Shown here: positions 7,543-15,990 of the stretch, piece by piece | Layout of the letters: each line of letters starts with the position of its first letter | Position numbering within the stretch: position 1 is the first letter of the stretch | Assembly (NCBI RefSeq): GCF_003054285.1 | Contig: NZ_QBKS01000002.1 | Span: forward strand, 930,001 to 994,000 | Direction: 5' to 3' | Source of the DNA: Litoreibacter ponti | Lineage (GTDB): Bacteria; Pseudomonadota; Alphaproteobacteria; Rhodobacterales; Rhodobacteraceae | Length of the DNA stretch: 64,000 nt | Position numbers and translations under genes: made by a program | The notes under the pieces: model-generated | Seen by the model: the letters and a program-made list of their open reading frames with translations, nothing else | The model's database searches: none | What the model was told of the DNA's origin: nothing

Positions 7543-8108
7543 GCGGAGCCGCCACCGGGGGACAGCAGCAACGGGTTGATCCCCATCAGCTCCAGGGCGC
7601 GGGACCACTTGGCGTCGTTGTCGGGTGAGAAGATCAGCTCCGCGTCTGCATCGCACATCAGCCAGCCATTGCGCTGGATTTCGCCTTCTAGCTGGCCCGG
7701 CCCCCAGCCCGCATACCCCATCGCGAGGATGCAGCGGTCCGGCCCATCGCCTTGGGCGATATCCTCGAGAATGTCGAGCGTCGCGGTCAACCCGTATCCA
7801 CCCGCCACGCGCATGGTGCTGTTGCGGCTGAAGTAATCGCTGCTGTGTAAAACGAAGCCGCGCCCGTAATCCACCGGCCCGCCCACATGCACCTTGATCT
7901 GATGCTCGCGGCGGGCTTTTGGGATATCGAGCTGCTTAAGCAGGTCGTTAAATCGCAGATCACGCGACGGCTTGTTGATAATCAGCCCCATGGCGCGCTC
8001 GTCCGAGTGGTCGCACATGAAGATGACCGAGCGGTCAAACCGCGGGTCCCCCATGTCGGGCATCGCGACAAGCAGCTTGCCGGTGATCTGGGTCGAATCG
8101 AAAGCCAT
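7539..8108 (-). CDS. yqgE: YqgE/AlgH family protein
   Basis: The 189-residue protein has the complete UPF0301 pattern: LLVAMPDMGDPRFDRSVIF, then HSDERAMGLIINKPS, VHVGGPVDYGRGFVLHS and GYAGWGPGQLEGEI. The family is widespread and of unknown biochemical role, although AlgH is linked to alginate regulation in Pseudomonas. Upstream in-frame extension past 8108 runs into the divergent DsbD-domain gene and lacks family similarity, so ATG 8108 is used. The C-terminus (LLLSPGGGSA) ends on the stop shared with sua5. Confidence 0.92.
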   Translation of the reverse strand: MAFDSTQITGKLLVAMPDMGDPRFDRSVIFMCDHSDERAMGLIINKPSRDLRFNDLLKQLDIPKARREHQIKVHVGGPVDYGRGFVLHSSDYFSRNSTMRVAGGYGLTATLDILEDIAQGDGPDRCILAMGYAGWGPGQLEGEIQRNGWLMCDADAELIFSPDNDAKWSRALELMGINPLLLSPGGGSA

Positions 8109-8220
8109 GCAAGCAAGGTGGGGTCTGGTTTGCCCCCGTGCAAGCGCAGGAAGGTCACAGGTCAGGTTCCATGACATTTCATCGCTCAATCGTGAGTTTC
8201 TTGTGGCGCAGTGGGCTGTT

Positions 8221-9057
8221 ATGCCAAATCTCATGAACTCGGCCAAAACCTCATTCTTCTGCGCCACAGCTGTGGCGGTCGCAATGACGCCCGCCACAGC
8301 TGCGGCACAGGTTTTGGCCGATAACGCCTCGGACGTGGTCGAGGTCAGTCTGCTACCCGGCTGGAGAGAGGCCGACGGCACTCACATGGCCGCGCTGCGC
8401 ATTACACTGGCACCGGGATGGAAGACCTACTGGCGCGCTCCTGGAGACGGCGGTGTGCCGACGCGCTTTGACTTCTCCAAATCGTACAACCTTGACGAGG
8501 CGCGTGTCCTTTGGCCGACGCCCGAGGTCTTTCGGCAGAACGGGCTGCGTTCCATCGGCTACCGCGATGAAGTCGTCGTCCCGCTACAACTTGATGCGCA
8601 GGCCGACGCAGATGACATCACGCTGCATGCCTACATGGATTTCGGTGTCTGCGCAGATGTTTGCCTGCCCGTGAACATGGTTCTCGACCACACCTTCGCC
8701 GCGGGCGAGGTTTCAAATGTCGATTTGATCGAGGCGGCGTTTGCCGATCGACCCGCACCCGCGGAAACTTCAGGCCTGCACTCAATCGAATGCGACATAA
8801 GCTACGGCCCGGAGCAGGCGGAGATTGCGATCAGCATGGAGCTGCCGCAGCTGCCCGGCCGCAACGAAGCACTGGTGATCGAACCGTCCGACCCGTCGCT
8901 TTGGGTGAGCGAGCCCAAGGTGACCCGCGACGGTGACCGCCTAAGCGCCAAGGCGTACATCGCGAAGCCCACGGGCGAGCCGTTCACGCTTGATCTGTCC
9001 CGCACGCGGATGACCGTTCTGACGACACAAATGGGCGTGGATATTCCCGGCTGCTAG
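8221..9057 (+). CDS. Periplasmic protein-disulfide reductase (DsbD) N-terminal-domain protein
   Basis: A signal peptide (hydrophobic stretch ending TPATAAAQV) is followed by about 250 residues matching the N-terminal domain of DsbD: APGWKTYWRAPGDGGVPTRF and the conserved pair FGVCADVCLPVN, whose two Cys are the redox-active or structural pair of DsbD-alpha-like domains. The DsbD transmembrane and C-terminal thioredoxin domains are absent, so this is a stand-alone periplasmic domain. Two starts are possible, ATG 8221 or ATG 8233 (both give a signal peptide). Neither has a strong Shine-Dalgarno sequence. It converges on the RND permease with a shared CTAG stop. Confidence 0.85.
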   Translation: MPNLMNSAKTSFFCATAVAVAMTPATAAAQVLADNASDVVEVSLLPGWREADGTHMAALRITLAPGWKTYWRAPGDGGVPTRFDFSKSYNLDEARVLWPTPEVFRQNGLRSIGYRDEVVVPLQLDAQADADDITLHAYMDFGVCADVCLPVNMVLDHTFAAGEVSNVDLIEAAFADRPAPAETSGLHSIECDISYGPEQAEIAISMELPQLPGRNEALVIEPSDPSLWVSEPKVTRDGDRLSAKAYIAKPTGEPFTLDLSRTRMTVLTTQMGVDIPGC

Positions 9058-12000
9058 CCGGTCCGGATGCGACGGCCACCGATGGTGGCATGGCCGATCG
9101 CTGCGATCACCCAAGCGCTTGCCAGAACTAGGGCGGATCCCCCAAGGAACAGGGCAAATGCCTGACCCGCGGAGCCACCGTCAAGCGTCGGTGAAAGCAG
9201 CGCCCACGCCGCCGGTAGTTCCCCCATAACTATGACCGCGCCAAGTGTCGCCGCAAAGAGCGCCACCAGCACCGCCACCAGACCCAGCGTCGCCCATTTG
9301 ACCCCGGGGGTCGCGCGCAGTGTCCGTCGCATCGCCCGCGTCTGCCGCGAGACATCCGCCTGCATCGCGATCAGCGACGGCACCACCAGCATCACAAGGA
9401 AGAACCCGACGCCAAGACCGTAGCATAGGGTTATCACCGTGGGCTTAAGGAACTGCGCCTGCGCCGAGCTCTCGAACAGCAGCGGTGCAAGGCCCAAAAC
9501 GGTCGTCAGCGTGGTCAGCAGCACCGGACGCAAGCGGTCCGCGGCGCCGTCGATGATTGCGGGGATCAGGCCGCGCTCTTTGGCGTAGTCGTCGATGGTC
9601 GAGACCAGCACGATGGAGTCGTTGATGATGATCCCCGTCATCCCGATCAGGCCCACGACCGTGAACATCGACAATGGCACGTCCCAGGCGTGGTGGCCGT
9701 ATATCGTGCCCACCAAACCGAAGGGAATGATCAGCATGATCACGATGGGCCGGGTCCAGCTGGAGAAAACCCAAGCCAGCGCCAGATAAATTCCGATGAG
9801 GCACAGAAGGAAGCCAAGCCCGGCGTCGGTCAGGAAATCCTGCTCCTGCTCGGCCAAGCCCGACATCTGCGTGGCGACGCCAAAATCCTGTTCGACCTGC
9901 GGCAGAAGCTCGTTCTCAAGCAGCGCCATGATCTCTTCCGCGCGCACGGGATCGTCCTCCGACAGATCGCCAGTGACCGAGACCAGCCGGATGCCATTCT
10001 CCCGCCGCACGGTCGAGAAGCCGGTCTGCGAGGTGACCGACACGATATCGCTCAGTGGCACATACTCCCCTGCCTCCGCCCGCAGGAAGGTGCGTTCCAG
10101 GAAATCCGCCGTCAGCTCGCCGCGCGGCAGCTCGACCCGGATCGTGGCAGAGCGTGGCCCGTCAGGATAGGTGGCGGCCTCGATCCCGTTCAGCCGGTTG
10201 CGCAGCACCCGGCCCAGCTCGTCAATCGTAAAGCCAAGCGCCTGACCCTGTGCTGTAAGATCAAGGATCAGCTCTTCCTTGTCATAGGCCAGCGTGTCCT
10301 CCAGCGCGGAGACCTCCGGGAAGCGCGCAAGCAACGTTTTCAGCTCTTCGGCGGCGGCCTTCAGCGTCTCCGCCTCGGCCCCGTAAAGCTGCACATCAAT
10401 GGCATCACCGCCGGGGCCGGAGCGCCAGCCGCGGAAGCTCACCGTCTCCAGCATCGGGTGGCGGCGCACCTCGTCCTGCAGCTCGCCCAGGAACTGGAAG
10501 CTGGAATAGGGGCGCAGGTCGGCGTCGATCAGCTCAATCGCGATGGAGCCAAGCTGGTCGGTCTCCTTGGTTTCCTGTCCCGCAAGGCCGCGCCCGGTGG
10601 TGCCGCCAATTTCCGCAAGGACGTAGTCGATGGGATTGCGGCCATGCTCCTCTTCGTAGCGGGCGGCCAGATCGCGCGTCGCCCGCTGCATCTCCCGCAT
10701 CATCTCGAACGTGTCATCGCGGGTGGCGCCGGGCAGCATCGAGAAGTTGCCAGAGATCGAACCGCGCTCCGGCGCGTTGAAGAACCGCCAGGTCACGTCG
10801 CCCTTGATGAAGAGTGCAGCCTGGCTTGCAAGGATCGCTAGCGCCAGCGCCATTACGGGGTAGCGCGCCCAGATCACGCCCGCGATGAACGGGCGGAACA
10901 GCTTGGCGCGGACCCACTCGAACCCGGAGTTTACCGTGCGCGACGGCCAATCGTACCACCGCTCCTTGGCCGAAGACGCCAGCGCGTGCGCCATGTGGTT
11001 GGGCAGGATCAGGAAGCATTCCACTAGGGACGCGATCAGCACCACGATCACGGTGAACGGGATATCGATGATCAAATCGCCGAACCGCCCCCCGACCGCC
11101 ACGAGGCCAAAGAAGGCGATGATCGTGGTGACGGTCGCCGCAAAAACGGGCGATGACATGCGCCGCGCCGCGTTTTCGGCCGCAGACATCGGGTCCTCGC
11201 CCAGATATCGCGCGCGGTAGTCGGCATGCTCGCCCACGACGATGGCATCATCGACCACGATTCCGAGCGTAATAATAAGCGCAAAGAGCGAGACCATGTT
11301 GATCGTCAGCCCCGCCAGATACATCAGCGCAATCGCACCCAGCATCGCCACGGGGATTCCAGCGGCGACCCAGAAGGCGGTGCGGGCGTTCAGAAAAAGG
11401 AACAGCAGCAACACGACCAATCCAAGCCCGACCAGCCCGTTGTCGAGCAGGATGTTCAAACGCCCGGTGATCGCCTCCGAGCGGGTGCGGATCAACTGCA
11501 CCTCGGTGCCCGTGGGCAGGGTCAGCTCCAGGTCGTCGGCAACCTCCTGCACCTGCGCTTGAATGTCGATGGCGTCGCCCCGGTTGGAACGGTCCACGCG
11601 GATGGAGATCGCCGGGTTGTCGTCTACAAAATAGGCACGCTCGCGGTCTGTTCCCCCCACCTCGATCCGGGCCACATCGCCGATCAGCAGCTTGGAGCCG
11701 TCGGGGTTCGAGCGCAAAACGATATCCGCGATCTGGGTTGGATCGCGCTTCTCGATGCCCGTGCGCACGCGGGCGTTGGCCCCGTCCACATCACCCGCGG
11801 GGTCGGCGGAGGCCTCGCCCCGGATCGCCTCGGCAATCTGCGCCATGGTCACATCATTGCGGATCAGCGAAAGCGATGAGACCTCGACAATCGTCTCTGG
11901 CGCGGCCACGCCGCGGATCGTGGCGCGCGTCACCCCGGCGGCAAACAGCCGGGTGACAAATTCATCGGCGAATCGGCCCAGCTGTTCGACCGAGACGGGC

Positions 12001-12455
12001 CCGGTAATGACCACATCCGTCACCCGGTCGCGCCATGCGCCGCGGCGCACCGTGGGCTCCTCGGCCTCGTCGGGCAGGTTGGTGACGCTGTCAACGGCAA
12101 CCTGCACCTCGTCGGCGGCGCGGCCCATATCCCAACCCGGCTCGAACTCCAGATCGATGGAGGCGCGGCCCTCGCGCGATGAAGACGACGAGCTTTCCAC
12201 CCCCTCGACCGCCAGAAGAGCGGGCTCCAGCAACTGCACGATGCCGCTGTCGACATCGTCCGCCCCGGCCCCGTCCCATGTGACATTGACCGACACGCTG
12301 TCCACGATGACATCGGGGAAGAACTGCGTGTTCATGCGCGGTACCGCGGCGATGCCCAAGGCTAGCATGATGACAAGGATCAGGTTCGCGGCGGTCCGAT
12401 GGCGCGTGAAGTAGGACAACACGCCGCCGGGCCCCTTTTTGAACGGCCCGCGCAT
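9054..12455 (-). CDS. RND efflux transporter permease subunit (AcrB/HAE-1 like) with C-terminal extension
   Basis: This 1133-residue inner-membrane proton antiporter pumps drugs or lipophilic compounds through a tripartite channel. It has the usual N-terminal helix, two large periplasmic loops and the proton-relay motif GIVVDDAIVVGE in TM4 (Asp402, Asp403). The second half repeats the pattern (GIIINDSIVLVSTIDDY). After TM12 (GLGVGFFLVMLVVPSLIAMQ) there are about 100 further residues with two more hydrophobic segments, which is longer than the usual 1030-1050. An unusual run of six Ser occurs at residues 88-93 in the first periplasmic loop. The start is 3 bp after the adaptor stop. No outer-membrane factor is nearby. 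Confidence 0.93.
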   Translation of the reverse strand: MRGPFKKGPGGVLSYFTRHRTAANLILVIMLALGIAAVPRMNTQFFPDVIVDSVSVNVTWDGAGADDVDSGIVQLLEPALLAVEGVESSSSSSREGRASIDLEFEPGWDMGRAADEVQVAVDSVTNLPDEAEEPTVRRGAWRDRVTDVVITGPVSVEQLGRFADEFVTRLFAAGVTRATIRGVAAPETIVEVSSLSLIRNDVTMAQIAEAIRGEASADPAGDVDGANARVRTGIEKRDPTQIADIVLRSNPDGSKLLIGDVARIEVGGTDRERAYFVDDNPAISIRVDRSNRGDAIDIQAQVQEVADDLELTLPTGTEVQLIRTRSEAITGRLNILLDNGLVGLGLVVLLLFLFLNARTAFWVAAGIPVAMLGAIALMYLAGLTINMVSLFALIITLGIVVDDAIVVGEHADYRARYLGEDPMSAAENAARRMSSPVFAATVTTIIAFFGLVAVGGRFGDLIIDIPFTVIVVLIASLVECFLILPNHMAHALASSAKERWYDWPSRTVNSGFEWVRAKLFRPFIAGVIWARYPVMALALAILASQAALFIKGDVTWRFFNAPERGSISGNFSMLPGATRDDTFEMMREMQRATRDLAARYEEEHGRNPIDYVLAEIGGTTGRGLAGQETKETDQLGSIAIELIDADLRPYSSFQFLGELQDEVRRHPMLETVSFRGWRSGPGGDAIDVQLYGAEAETLKAAAEELKTLLARFPEVSALEDTLAYDKEELILDLTAQGQALGFTIDELGRVLRNRLNGIEAATYPDGPRSATIRVELPRGELTADFLERTFLRAEAGEYVPLSDIVSVTSQTGFSTVRRENGIRLVSVTGDLSEDDPVRAEEIMALLENELLPQVEQDFGVATQMSGLAEQEQDFLTDAGLGFLLCLIGIYLALAWVFSSWTRPIVIMLIIPFGLVGTIYGHHAWDVPLSMFTVVGLIGMTGIIINDSIVLVSTIDDYAKERGLIPAIIDGAADRLRPVLLTTLTTVLGLAPLLFESSAQAQFLKPTVITLCYGLGVGFFLVMLVVPSLIAMQADVSRQTRAMRRTLRATPGVKWATLGLVAVLVALFAATLGAVIVMGELPAAWALLSPTLDGGSAGQAFALFLGGSALVLASAWVIAAIGHATIGGRRIRTG

Positions 12456-12458
12456 CCG

Positions 12459-13916
12459 CTAGCTTCCCATGCGGCTTTCCAGCCGCGTGACCATGTCGGC
12501 GGGCACACGCTCTTCCGCCAAGCGTGTCAGCATGCGCTGCTTGACCGCGTCGGGGATGCGCCCATTGCCTTCAACGAAGGCGATCAGGCGGGCGCGGCGA
12601 TCAGGGTCCAGCTCGACCAGTTCCGGCTCTTCGGGCACACCTGCGGTCGCACCGCGTTGCGGTTTGACCTTGATGCCCGCGCCCAGAAGCTGCGAGCGCT
12701 CCGCAACGATCTCGCGCCCGGCAAGGCCGCGCACCCGGACGATCACCTGATCGCCTTGGCGGCGCAAAACGGTAACCTCCCCCTCTTCCAGCCGGTCTTC
12801 CTCCCCCAGCACCAGCACCGCGCCGTCAGGCGCGACGGCGGCGGCCGGGATCAGGGCCACCCGATCAAGCGGAGGCTCCTCGATGGACACTGTCACAAAA
12901 TCGCCGGGCCGCAGGCCGCGGCTCTCATCCAGCTCGGCAAACAGCAAACGGCCCGTTGTGCCTTCCGTCACGGCCGCACTTTCGCGGGTCAGGCGCGCGG
13001 GAAAGCTCAAATCGGTGCCGAGCACCTCAAGTGTCACCGTCACGGGTGCATTAATCAGCGCGCCATCGGCGTCCAGCAATCGGGTGTACTGCGCGGTCGA
13101 GACCCGAAAGGTCACTTCCAACGCGTTGGGGTCGATCAGCTGCGCGAGCTGCTCATTATTTGCGACCAGCCCGCCCTGCGTCACCGAAACGCCCGACAGC
13201 CTGCCGTCGAATTCCGCGTAGATCTCGGTGTCAGCCAACAGGCGCTCTGCATTGGTCAGGTTGATCTGCCGCCGCTCGATCAGCGTGCGGGTCTGGGTCA
13301 CGCGCGCGTCTGCCTGCTGGATCGCCTGCCTACGCGACAAAACCGCTTGGCGGGCCGACGCGCGGGCCAGCTCCGCGGTCTCCACGGCGGCATCCGTGCC
13401 GACCCCACGGGCTTTGAGGTCCTGTTGCCGCTGCAACGCGCGATCCTGCAAGGCAAGCTGGTCCTGCGCCGCCGCCAGATCGTCGCGGGCGAGCGACAGC
13501 GCGCTCTGCGCATCCTGCAAATCGGCCTGTGCTTCAACAAGATCGGTGCGGGCGACATCCACGGCCGTCTGGGCATCGGCGGGGTCGATGCGGGCCAGAA
13601 GCTGTCCGGCCTCCACCGCTGCGCCTTCGAGGAAATCGGGCGACAGCTCCACCACTGTGCCGCCCACCGGGGCGCGCAGATCAAGCGTTCTTCGCGCCTG
13701 AACCTCGCCGAAGCTGGTCAGGATCGGTGTCACAGTGTCCGGCACAAGCTCGATGACCTGCGCGGTGAAGACCCGCTCGCGCGCGGGGCGCGGATTGCTT
13801 TCCTTCGACCACCGCTCCTGCAGGGCCGAATAGATCGTGTTGCCGCCCATGGCCAGAAGGCCGGCGGTCAGGGCCAACAAAAACAGACCAACAAGGCTGC
13901 GGCGGAAGAATCGCAT
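12459..13916 (-). CDS. RND efflux periplasmic adaptor subunit (membrane fusion protein)
   Basis: The 485-residue protein begins with a single N-terminal membrane anchor (LVGLFLLALTAGLLAMGG). A lipoyl-like half (APVGGTVVELSPDFLEGAAV) follows, then a long alpha-helical hairpin rich in Ala, Gln, Asp and Arg (about residues 120-230), the second lipoyl half (DTEIYAEFDGRLSGVSVTQG) and beta-barrel domains. It links the permease to an outer-membrane channel. The region after about residue 400 is acidic/basic and ends with a conserved-looking helical stretch. Cotranscribed with the permease. Confidence 0.93.
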   Translation of the reverse strand: MRFFRRSLVGLFLLALTAGLLAMGGNTIYSALQERWSKESNPRPARERVFTAQVIELVPDTVTPILTSFGEVQARRTLDLRAPVGGTVVELSPDFLEGAAVEAGQLLARIDPADAQTAVDVARTDLVEAQADLQDAQSALSLARDDLAAAQDQLALQDRALQRQQDLKARGVGTDAAVETAELARASARQAVLSRRQAIQQADARVTQTRTLIERRQINLTNAERLLADTEIYAEFDGRLSGVSVTQGGLVANNEQLAQLIDPNALEVTFRVSTAQYTRLLDADGALINAPVTVTLEVLGTDLSFPARLTRESAAVTEGTTGRLLFAELDESRGLRPGDFVTVSIEEPPLDRVALIPAAAVAPDGAVLVLGEEDRLEEGEVTVLRRQGDQVIVRVRGLAGREIVAERSQLLGAGIKVKPQRGATAGVPEEPELVELDPDRRARLIAFVEGNGRIPDAVKQRMLTRLAEERVPADMVTRLESRMGS

Positions 13917-14006
13917 GGGCGATCAGGCTCCAAAAAAATGTACCCGCTATATGTAAGGCGCGCGGACCGCGTCGTCCAATGAACCTGACACAAACGTGTG
14001 AGCCGC

Positions 14007-14549
14007 CTATTTCCGTCGCTGATGTTCGTCCAATCGCGGAAAAATCTCGACAAAGTTGCAGGGGCGGTGACGGTAATCGAGCTGTTTGGACAGGATTTCG
14101 TCCCATGCGTCCTTGCAGGCGCCGGGACTACCGGGCAGCGCGAACAGGTACGTTCCGTTCGCCACGCCGCCCGTCGCGCGCGATTGCACGGCGGACGTGC
14201 CGATCTTGTTCATCGAGATGATCGTGAACACCGTGCCAAACGCATCGATCTCTTTTTCGTAGACATCGCGGTGCGCCTCGACTGTCACATCGCGCCCCGT
14301 CAGACCCGTCCCGCCGGTAGACAGCACCACGTCGATCTCCGGGTCTGCGCACCAGGCGCGGAGCTGGTTCGCGATCTGGTCCCGCTCATCGGGCAGGATC
14401 GTGCGGGCGGCGAGCGTGTGTCCCGCACCCTCCAGCCTCTCGACCAACGTGTTGCCAGAGCGATCATCCTCGGGCGTGCGGGTGTCCGAGACCGTCAGCA
14501 CCGCGATGCGGACGGGCAGGAACTCGGCGGTCTCGTCAATGCGGCTCAT
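14007..14549 (-). CDS. moaB: Molybdenum cofactor biosynthesis protein B
   Basis: The 180-residue MogA/MoaB-family protein adenylylates molybdopterin before molybdate insertion. It has the MPT-binding loop VVLSTGGTGLTGRDVT and the following FALPGSPGACKDAWDEIL. Start SDTRTPEDDRSG is typical of the family. It sits 15 bp downstream of a small exported hypothetical protein and the uracil-DNA glycosylase gene, while the other Moco genes moaD and moaE lie about 12 kb away at 26-27 kb. Confidence 0.93.
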   Translation of the reverse strand: MSRIDETAEFLPVRIAVLTVSDTRTPEDDRSGNTLVERLEGAGHTLAARTILPDERDQIANQLRAWCADPEIDVVLSTGGTGLTGRDVTVEAHRDVYEKEIDAFGTVFTIISMNKIGTSAVQSRATGGVANGTYLFALPGSPGACKDAWDEILSKQLDYRHRPCNFVEIFPRLDEHQRRK

Positions 14550-14564
14550 GGGGCTCTTTCCGGG

Positions 14565-15137
14565 TCAGTTGCTTTGGCAAGGGTCGGCGACAGGCAGGCG
14601 GTCGGCCTTCAGGCTGGCATCCAGCGTGGCGCTGAATGTACCATCATCGATCTCGCGCACAAATGGCACCCAGCGCGACATTTCGCGCTCGGAACACAGG
14701 CGGCGATCTTTCAGCCGCAGATAGGTTTCGGACATCCTCTGGGCGATCAGGAAGCGCACCTCCCTACGGGGGCGCGGCGGCACATGGTTCTCCGCGATGA
14801 ACGCGATATGCGCATCGATCGCAGTGTCCATCACCCGCAAGTGATCAGGCCGCGCCAGCCCGCGGCAGGTCTCGGCCATCGCCCGCAATGTCATCGCAAG
14901 CTCCAGCGAGCACAGCGCCGGGCGGTGGCCGGAGCGGTCTTCGGCCCTGATCTGAGCACCATGCTTGTAAAGGCGGATATCACCCGGCAAAGCCACATAA
15001 GGCGCGACAGGCGATCTAGTCAGGTCCAGCTGCACCTCGCCCGCCACATAAAGCGCGTCCAATTCGTGGGGCTTCGGGGCCAGTTCGTTGCTCCACGCCG
15101 TCCCGCAAAGCATCAGCCAAACCGCCAGCGCTCTCAC
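14565..15137 (-). CDS. Exported protein of unknown function
   Basis: The 190-residue protein starts with GTG (VRALAVWLMLCGTAWS, a short signal peptide). The GTG overlaps the uracil-DNA glycosylase stop codon as GTGA, so translation is probably coupled. The mature part contains LALPGDIRLYKHGA-like beta segments, several Cys (LCSLELAM, ETCRGLA, RRLCSEREM, DPCQSN) suggesting disulfides, and a helical middle. I do not recognise the family. Starting further upstream would only read through the glycosylase gene in another frame. Confidence 0.7.
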   Translation of the reverse strand: MRALAVWLMLCGTAWSNELAPKPHELDALYVAGEVQLDLTRSPVAPYVALPGDIRLYKHGAQIRAEDRSGHRPALCSLELAMTLRAMAETCRGLARPDHLRVMDTAIDAHIAFIAENHVPPRPRREVRFLIAQRMSETYLRLKDRRLCSEREMSRWVPFVREIDDGTFSATLDASLKADRLPVADPCQSN

Positions 15138-15907
15138 CCGCGCAACCTCGCCTGCAGGCTCAGAAGATCGGCCCAGGTGTCGCGCTTGGCGATGGGCGTG
15201 CGCAGCAGATAGGCCGGGTGCAGCATGGGCAGCGTTGGCTTGCCCAGCGCCTCTGACCATGTGCCGCGCAGCTTGGTGATGCCCTTTTGGCCCAAGAGCG
15301 CGCCGCAGGCGATGTTGCCCATCAGGACCAGCACCTCCGGCTGCGCCAGCGCCACGTGACGCTCCACGAAAGGCAGCATCATCGCGATCTCGTCGGGCTT
15401 TGGGTCGCGATTCTGCGGCGGCCGCCACGGCATGATGTTGGTGATGTAGATCGGGTGCTCCGCCCCGTCGCGACCATGGTCAATGGCGGCGAACATCGCA
15501 TCAAGCAGCTGGCCCGCGCGCCCGACAAAGGGCCTGCCTTCGCGGTCTTCGTCCCGGCCCGGTGCCTCGCCGATGACCATCACCCGCGCACCCGGCACCC
15601 CGTCCGAGAACACCAGATTGCGCGCACCATTCTTGAGCTCGCAATGGGGAAAGGCCGCGACGGCGGCGCGCAGGGCGTCAAGATCTTCCGCCTCGCCTGC
15701 CATCTCGCGGGCGACAACGACGGGGTCGGGCCCTTTCTGCGCCGCTGGTGCCGCTGGCGCTTCCGCCTTTACAGCAGGCTTCGGCTTGGGGACTTCCTTC
15801 GGGGTCTCGTAGCGATTGATTGGCTCGTCCCCGATGGCCTCATCGGCCCCAAGGTCGATCTGCCACTCCAAGAGCGCCTTCGCCTGATGATAATCCATCG
15901 ATTCCAT
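15134..15907 (-). CDS. Uracil-DNA glycosylase, family 4-like, lacking the iron-sulfur cysteines
   Basis: It removes uracil from DNA as the first step of base excision repair. The 257-residue protein has motif A GEAPGRDEDREGRPFVGRAG (residues 113-132) and motif B HPAYLLR (230-236) of the family 4/5 superfamily. A variable, Ala/Pro-rich N-terminal region of about 60 residues precedes the domain. Only two Cys exist (89 and 201), so the four-Cys iron-sulfur cluster of classical family 4 enzymes cannot form. ATG 15907 begins MESMDYHQAK; a second ATG three codons later is also possible. It heads an operon with the exported protein and moaB. Confidence 0.88.
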   Translation of the reverse strand: MESMDYHQAKALLEWQIDLGADEAIGDEPINRYETPKEVPKPKPAVKAEAPAAPAAQKGPDPVVVAREMAGEAEDLDALRAAVAAFPHCELKNGARNLVFSDGVPGARVMVIGEAPGRDEDREGRPFVGRAGQLLDAMFAAIDHGRDGAEHPIYITNIMPWRPPQNRDPKPDEIAMMLPFVERHVALAQPEVLVLMGNIACGALLGQKGITKLRGTWSEALGKPTLPMLHPAYLLRTPIAKRDTWADLLSLQARLRG

Positions 15908-15990
15908 GAGGCGCAATCTAGCCCGCCGCCGCACCATTGCCCAGCGAAGCCGCATTGCCTATACGTCGCCCGGAACGAAGGAGGCCGACC

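Noticed and set aside
7972..8220. Extension of the DsbD-domain gene upstream to 7972
   Set aside because: The extra residues lie antisense to yqgE and remove the signal peptide from the N-terminus.
9690..10841. A 383-codon plus-strand frame antisense to the RND permease
   Set aside because: It is the mirror of a highly conserved coding region, with no ribosome binding site and no recognisable domain.
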